From positions 19,989,103-20,053,102 of the forward strand of contig NC_087254.1 in assembly GCF_037042905.1 (NCBI RefSeq): DNA of 64,000 bases. The letters run 5' to 3'. The DNA comes from Lytechinus pictus. Its lineage: Eukaryota; Echinodermata; Echinoidea; Temnopleuroida; Toxopneustidae. The notes under the pieces are model-generated. The model ran no database searches. It saw nothing but the letters and a program-made list of their open reading frames with translations, and was not told where the DNA came from. Position 1 is the stretch's first letter. Each line of letters begins with the position of its first letter. This document shows positions 57,625 through 64,000 of this stretch, piece after piece. The position numbers and the translations under genes were made by a program.

Positions 57625-58605
57625 TTAGAAGAAAACTCTTTTGATCCTTGTTAACTGATAGCCAAACATTTCGACGACATGTCTACGGTACGACCGATTC
57701 ATGATGAAGTACACACAGGCATTCCACCAGCTATTCGAAACAATCGCATACCTCATAGCCATACTTATGACCGATGGAACTTTGATAGAAGAGATAGGTC
57801 TTAAAAGCAGTATGATGGTACCTGGGATCCAAGCTAAATAAAACATACAGGTTATTACAAGAACGGTTTTGAGTCCTTTCATCCCTGTTCTACCCGGGGG
57901 CGGGCGTGCGACATTACCAGCGTTAACCGCGGCGTGAATTGCGGCGATCTGACGAGAATGGCGGCGCGAAATCAGAAGGAGTCGAACGTTCACGATCGTG
58001 GTGATGATCACGGCCAAGAGTGGTATGATGTTGTAAACGACGAAGCTTGGTTTGATAATTGACAAACAGATGTTTCCGAAAGGGTGACACTCATTCGTGA
58101 TGACACTCTGCAGATAGGATGCACTAGAAATGAGAAGAGCAAGAAGCATGACAGTGACCAAAGCACCAGTCATCCTTTTACGTGTTACAAGAGATGTATA
58201 CTCGAGTGGTTTGGCTACAGCCATGTAGCGGTCAACAGACGCCAAAGTCAAAATCCACATCGATTGCCAAACAAATGCGGTACAAAGAACATTAATTGTG
58301 TCACCTATGCCCTTGCTTATTGTTACGTAAATAAATAAAACACCTGAAGTTGAGCACAACAATCCCGTGAAGAGGTCGACAGCAGAGAGACACATCAGAC
58401 AAACTTGAGTGTTGTCACTGAAACAGTCTTTAACCCTTGGCACTGTTATTAAGTTGACGCAATTGAGTGTTATTGACAGGATTGCGCACAATAAATAAGC
58501 GTACACGTAGAAGTCTTTCTCCTGTTGTGTTAATATATAAATTCGTGAAATCGTTTGAGCGCTTTCGTTCGAATAATTGGTGTTGGAGGTCGTAAAATCA
58601 TCCAT
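57625..58605 (-). CDS. Rhodopsin-like (class A) G-protein-coupled receptor, single exon
   Basis: 326 residues from the first ATG in frame (MDDFTTSNTNYSNES). Seven membrane helices begin at about residues 33, 68, 104, 147, 188, 245 and 280. Key sites: N-glycosylation sequons at N10 and N13; N48 in TM1; D77 in TM2 (LSAVD); DRY at 125-127 at the end of TM3; AWIP (258-261) in place of CWxP in TM6; NACVY (295-299) in place of NPxxY in TM7. C108 at the top of TM3 and C173 or C180 in loop 2 can form the usual disulphide. The third loop contains RRHSRQ and RPPPGRTG. It should couple an extracellular ligand to heterotrimeric G proteins at the plasma membrane. No ligand class can be named. Intronless class A receptors in large lineage-specific groups are typical of sea urchins. 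Confidence 0.88.
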   Translation of the reverse strand: MDDFTTSNTNYSNESAQTISRIYILTQQEKDFYVYAYLLCAILSITLNCVNLITVPRVKDCFSDNTQVCLMCLSAVDLFTGLLCSTSGVLFIYVTISKGIGDTINVLCTAFVWQSMWILTLASVDRYMAVAKPLEYTSLVTRKRMTGALVTVMLLALLISSASYLQSVITNECHPFGNICLSIIKPSFVVYNIIPLLAVIITTIVNVRLLLISRRHSRQIAAIHAAVNAGNVARPPPGRTGMKGLKTVLVITCMFYLAWIPGTIILLLRPISSIKVPSVISMAMRYAIVSNSWWNACVYFIMNRSYRRHVVEMFGYQLTRIKRVFF

Positions 58606-58639
58606 GGTGAAATAGATCAATGGTACGAGATGCAACGTG

Positions 58640-59375
58640 CAAGGTTTATTTCAAAGAAGTTGTCTTCTGAATTTCTTTGTTAGAATTATTATTTTGTCCT
58701 TATATTTTCCTTTGTACCGGTGTCGCTCACTTCTAGAATATCAAGTCAATGATTTTCAACCTTTCTTCCCCTGAGCACGAATCTTTCAAAAGTTATCTTT
58801 CTTACAGAATACCTCATACTTTTTTGAACGATTTTCTGATAATGCAAAGCTTTTGCATTTCAATTTATATCTTAGGACATGACTTTTTGGAACGCCCTTG
58901 TTTGACGTTGTACTTTGACATCCGGAATACACCTTTACACGTATCTCATTAACTGCGTAGGAGCCTTTCCTAAAGCTCAAACTTTAAAAAACAATTAAGC
59001 ATGTCATTCTCATTTTTTTGGACAATTTTGGCTGTTTGAAATGATATTTTTCCTCGCTCGCCATTTTTTTGCGGGACAATGATGTGATCATGGTGATAAT
59101 TGGTTCATTAAGTCTCCTGCATCTCGTGATATTCTTGTGAAAATAATCAATTTGACCAAGACAAACAGCTGTGTCCATTTTTATGTTACGTGAAACTCTC
59201 TCATAATAACCTTTTTTTTTTTTTTTTTCAAACAAGTCATAATGATCAACACCTTAGCAATCCATCTTATCTCACTGGATGTTAAACTCAACCATTTGCT
59301 AATATAGTGTCAATACTCCTATGCAGAATTGGGCTTTATCTATCTGAGTTTTCTCCAATCTATAAAAATCATGAT
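58640..59375. other. Intergenic, nothing recognised
   Basis: AT-rich; upstream of the GPCR, so it may hold its promoter. A T-run lies near 59211-59229. Confidence 0.4.
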
Positions 59376-59380
59376 TCCTT

Positions 59381-59996
59381 AAAGGACAAGTCCACCCCAA
59401 CCAAAAGCTGATTTGAATAAAAAGAGAAAAATCTAACAAGCATACATGCAACACTGAAAATTTCATCAAAATCGGATGTAAAATAAGAAAGGTATGACAT
59501 TTCAAAGTTTCGCCTAATTTCACAAAACAGTTATATGCACATCCTGGTCGGTATGCAAATGAGCAAACCGATGACATCATCCACTCACTATTTCTTGTGT
59601 ATCTTATTATATGAAATATGAAACATTCTGACTTTCTCCTCATTGTCAATTGAAATAACAATTAATTTCTCCCTGAACATGTGGAATTAGCATTGTTTGA
59701 TACTATATGGTTCAGTCAAGTTGGTCTATATTGTCAAATATGTAAAAAAATGAAATATTGTATAATTCAGACAATAAAAAACAAAAGAAATAGTGAGTGA
59801 TTGACATCATCGACTGACCCATTTGCATGTCTCTGAGTTGTGCTTAACACTGTTTTGTGAAACATAAGCGGAACTTCAAAATGCCATAACTTTTTTTATT
59901 TCACATCCGATTTTGATGAAATTTTCAGCGTTATGTTTATTTGATTTTTCTCCATTAATTCAAATCAATATTTTTCTGGCGTGGACTTGACCTTTT
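59381..59996. mobile_element. MITE family 1, copy 2
   Basis: Ends AAAGGACAAGTCCACCCCAA and GGCGTGGACTTGACCTTTT. Shares TTCACAAAACAGTTATATGC, ACATCCTGGTCGGTATGCAA and the AAAATCGGATGTAAAATAAG arm with the copy at 8646. Confidence 0.88.
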
Positions 59997-60149
59997 AAAT
60001 AAATATATGATGACTGCACAAATAGTTCAATTATTGTTATAATAATTTCACAATGCTTTGTGATTGTTAATCAGGTATTTACATTTTATTGATGATCATT
60101 TAGTAATAATCCTTCTGATTTGGTAATACTTTAGGCCTTTAGGCAGTTA

Positions 60150-60762
60150 GGGGATGGTCCAGGCTGGATATATTTATATCTTAATAAATAGAGTAAAATT
60201 TACAAAGCAAAATGCTGAAAATTTGATCAAAATCGGATAAAAAAATAACGAAGTTTAAATTGAATTTGAAAGATTTGCATTATTCCGGTGAAACAGTTCT
60301 AGACATGTCTTTATGAATATTCATTAGGTGGGCTGATGATGTCATATCCCCACTTTTCTATTGTTTTTTATTGTATGAAATTGGGTTTATTCAAAAATTT
60401 TCTACCAATAACTAAAAAAATATTAGATTGACAACTGATTAAGTGCATTAGTTATTTATTGCCGCAACTTGTTTCATCATAATGGAGACACATCATTTAC
60501 ACATGTATGAAAAAATGAAACATTTATGATTTTATGTTATAATATAGGAAAAGGGAAAGTGGGGATGTGACATCATCAGCCCACCTAATGAATATTCATG
60601 ACGATGTGCATATAACTGTTTTCACAAAATATTGCTAAACTTTAAAATTCAATAACTTCGCTATTTGTTATCCGATTTTGATGAAATTTTCATTATTTTG
60701 CGCTGTGAATTTTCCTCTATTTATTTAGATATAAATATTTTCAGCCCGGACCATCCTTTTAA
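60150..60762. mobile_element. MITE family 2, copy 2
   Basis: Ends GGGGATGGTCCAGGCTGG and AGCCCGGACCATCCTTTTAA. The interior matches 18873-19472 in inverse orientation: GTGAAACAGTTCTAGACATG lies near the left here and near the right there. Confidence 0.88.
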
Positions 60763-60769
60763 TGCTTTA

Positions 60770-61780
60770 AAACTATATTCATCAAAATATTAACTGTAAT
60801 CAAAATATTTATAATGTATCAATCATCATACAACTTAAGATTAACTATGGGAATAACATACTTGACACCTGCCTATGTAACACATGATCTAAAAATCCGA
60901 ACATTCATGTTGACTAATGCTTGTATTTCGATCTTATTTGTTAATGATGTAAGAAACATAAATAATCATAGTCATTAATCCTGAAATTAGAATCGAGTTA
61001 ATGACTCTAGCAATATCGTAACATATTTTTAAACGAGCAATGTGGAAAAATCTTTGAGTCAGAAAGCAATACCACAACGATACATATTCCTAAACAACAT
61101 GACAGTTTTTTGCCAAACGTTACTCACCAAAAGATAATATCTGGTTAGAGTTTGAAACTTCTGACAATAGCCTTTTTTCCACGTTGGTAGAATGATATCA
61201 TCAATGCATTATTTAATTTCTCTGACTCCAATTTACTAGATAATTTTGATCAAATATTCATAATGTCAAGAGTCCTCAAAAGGATTGCCTGTCAAGTCAG
61301 AACAATATTCATAATATGAAATGCAAAAAGTAATCATTTTCACAAATAAGGTATAATTAAATCATCCATTCAGGAGATTCGCGAAAGACAAACTAACAGT
61401 CAGCATTCAGGTTCACTATCGTGACCATCTATTGATTTCCGGCTGCTCCAAACATTAATGTTCATACTAAAAGAACAAAAAATGAGCACCAATAAATGCA
61501 TCCATATCTTCTCTACATATTTCTAACAAACAATTAGTAGAGTCGACAAATCAAAAAAGTATGTTTAAAAATTAACAAAGAGTTCCTCGATTTCTGTGAA
61601 CAACCGATCATAAACAGTAATACAACAAAAAATGTATTGCCAAAAATCATCACGAACCATAAGGTGACGAATAATCCGAATTCGTATGCCAAAATTCATA
61701 ATTAATCTTGCTGAATTCCCAGATTGGAACTAATTAAGTATTCTCTGTTGCTCAATTCCTATACATTTAAGTGTAGGGTG
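60770..61780. other. Intergenic, nothing recognised
   Basis: AT-rich with no gene, RNA or clear repeat. Confidence 0.4.
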
Positions 61781-61784
61781 TGTT

Positions 61785-62052
61785 AACGTAGGGGGGAGGG
61801 TGGGGGCTAGATGTTATTATTATTTATTATTATTTTTTTTTTGGTATGTAATTTTTATATTGTGTATGATTTATATTTGTGTAATTTTCTTTTATGCTAT
61901 ATGAGGATCCCTCGGTAGACCAGCAGCACCATGATTGATGCTGCTGAGTAGGGCCATCCTCCCGGTTTTTTTTTCATTATCAATTCACATGTATCATTTT
62001 ATATGTATTGTTATTTGTTTTTTTTAACGGAAATAAATTCAATTCAATTCAA
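61785..62052 (+). mobile_element. LINE 3' UTR fragment with hairpin
   Basis: A nested hairpin at 61903-61963 (GAGGATCCCT...AGGGCCATCCTC outside, CAGCAGCA/TGCTGCTG inside) is followed by AT-rich sequence ending GGAAATAAATTCAATTCAAT. The layout matches the other LINE 3' ends here, but the loop differs. Confidence 0.65.
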
Positions 62053-62439
62053 TGTTGAATGTGGTTGAGTGAGGGTGTTAGATGAGTGAGCTAAGTCTAC
62101 ATGAGGGTGATGGATGAGCGAGCACACGCTGAATTATATTACACCAAGTGCTGGAATTCATTCTTGATATGTCATTATTATGCTTCCTTTGAACTTAAAA
62201 TATGTATACCATGTTATCCTTCCCGGGTGATGATTGCGTCTGAAGTATAGCGTACTCGATACAGTAGAACCTCAAATGTAGAATATCGCCCTCACCTGTT
62301 CATGCTGAAATATAATTTAGCGCACTACAGTGTATTAGTCCAGGATAGAAGGGGTCGAACCTTGTTTTTTTATATATACAATGTTTTTCTATGGTTTCTT
62401 GTCAATTCGAGGGTGCTGATTCCGAATCTGAATGATGCC

Positions 62440-63990
62440 ACTCGTGTAACCTTGAGCATTTTCTGCAAATTGGCAAAATCCAATATGGCCGCCAAAATAT
62501 TCAAATTACCCTTGAAAATCATAAAATTGTCCACACATTGGCTTTAAAGTACATGCAATTGTGCTGCCGGAGTGAAATAATATCTGAAAAAATGATTTTT
62601 GTCAAAATATTTATTTTCTTGATATCAAAATGGCCGCCATCATAGACCCCTGTACAATATGAATGGGGAAAATTAATTTTTACAAAATTGAGCACTGAAA
62701 TGCAAGTAATTATGATATATGAGTGAAGCAATGTCTGTAAACATGATTGCTAACGATATATATCATTTGTTATGTCAGTTATGTGATAAATCCTGTATTT
62801 TGATATTCAAAATGGCCTTCAAAAGCCCTAACACTATGAATGGTGACACAAAAAAATCACAAGAGGGAGCACTAAAATGCATTTTGTTGAGATAAACGAG
62901 TGGAATACTGACTAAAAACATTATTGTTAACGAAATTTATTATTTAACATGCCATGTATGTGATAAACCCTGTATTTTGATATTTAATATGACCGCCAAA
63001 GGCCCTAAAATTATGATCTACGATGTGAGAGAGGACAAAAACAATCACAAGGTGAGCACTAAAACGTATTTTTTGTGGTAAATTAGTGGAATACTGTCTT
63101 CAAATATAATTTGCAACGAAATATATTATTCGGGTTTCATATTTGTGTTAAATATTGTATTTTGACTTTCAAAATGGCCGCCAAAAGACATTGACTGTAT
63201 TATGTACAATCGATCTGGGAAACCAATTTTGACATGAGTCAGCACCATAACATGCATATAATTGTGATTTAAGAGTAAAATATTGTCTGAAAACATAATT
63301 CCTAACAAGATATATCATTCATTCTGCCAGGTAGGTGATAAATAATGTATTTTGAAAGTCAAAATGGCCGCTACAGGCCCTAACGGTAGGCCTATTATGT
63401 ACTTTGTGAATGGGAACATATAATTTTAACAGAATTTGGCTTTGCTTGACTAAATGGTGTTGCATGTATGAGTGAAATATCGTCTGAAAATATGATTTTG
63501 TAACCAAATAGATCATTTCTTATGTTATTTAGGTGATAAATGCTATATTTAAATTTCAAAATGGCTGCAATATGTTTCTTTGTGGAAATTATCTTTCCCC
63601 ATTCAAATTTTACATATTAAGATAAGGGACTATGGCGGCCATTTTTCATTTTTAAAAGGCTGCATTCATCACCTTTATGACACAAGCTATGATATATTTC
63701 GTTAGAAATCATTGAGTTTAGACAATACTTAACACTTACATCAAAATTAAGCCATTTTCATAGTAAAAATTTTGTCAAAATTATCTGTCCCCAGTTACAA
63801 TGTACATACTACTTTGGGCTATGGCAGCAATTTTGAATTTCAAAGTAAGGCCTTTATTACCTTCTCAACCATTATGTGATGTATTTAGTCAGAAATCATG
63901 TTCAAGACCAAATTTTACCTATACATCACATAGTTACGTGCGTTTTTGGTTCTCATTCTGGTGATGATTAGTTTCCCTATACGCATGTTA
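62440..63990. repeat. Diverged tandem repeat of about 180 bp (AAAATGGCCGCC motif)
   Basis: A CAAAATGGCCGCCA-like core appears at about 62481, 62628, 62808, 62988, 63172, 63360 and 63558, spaced 143-198 bp. Each unit also has a GATAAATCCTGTATTTTGAT-like stretch, an AATATTGTCTGAAAACATAA-like stretch and GAGCACTAAAATGCAT. The motif then appears in inverse orientation at about 63632 (TATGGCGGCCATTTT) and 63817. It runs off the window. Confidence 0.85.
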
Positions 63991-64000
63991 CAGAATTTGT

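Overview
The window looks like animal nuclear DNA, most likely from an echinoderm and probably a sea urchin; this is inference, not an identification. It is AT-rich, and its genes carry GT-AG introns. It holds a Death-NACHT (NLR) gene of the kind expanded in sea urchins, a rhodopsin-like GPCR, the last exon of a Ly6/uPAR-type gene, eukaryotic tRNA-Ala genes, CR1-like LINEs, tRNA-derived SINEs, many palindromic MITEs and many simple repeats. Nothing indicates bacterial, organellar or viral DNA.

Layout. 1-850: end of a Ly6/uPAR-like gene, whose stop codon lies in the first unit of a G-rich minisatellite (831-1440). About 5,950-49,830: a head-to-tail cluster of six intact-looking genes, all on the + strand, here called A (5953-7494), B (14292-15722), C (21434-23155), D (32158-33594), E (42656-44377) and F (47485-49823), with a possible decayed member at 24.7-25.1 kb. 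Each encodes a small protein with a variable N-terminal segment, a hairpin of two membrane helices and a tail split by one phase-2 intron. In B, C, D and E the tail is proline-rich and ends in a PPxY motif (PPPSY) close to the C-terminus. In A and F the tail has no such motif. Candidate 5' noncoding exons with GTAAGT donors lie upstream of B, C, D, E and F.

Between and after these genes. 26.9-28.7 kb: three tRNA-Ala copies in a tandem duplication, the third degenerate. 38.4-41.7 kb: a near-complete antisense LINE inside the presumed first intron of gene E. 50-53 kb: TA microsatellites, inverted repeats and a tRNA-like sequence. 53.5-56.2 kb: the NLR. 57.6-58.6 kb: the GPCR on the - strand. 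59.4-60.8 kb: two MITEs next to each other. 62.4-64 kb: a diverged tandem repeat of about 180 bp.

How the genes may work together. The A-F proteins look like rapidly diverging tandem paralogs. By the positive-inside rule the basic N-terminus and the PPxY tail should both be cytosolic, so B-E could act as membrane adaptors for WW-domain proteins such as NEDD4-type ubiquitin ligases. I do not recognise the family and no function is established here. The Ly6-like and NLR genes are separate families that happen to be in the same window.
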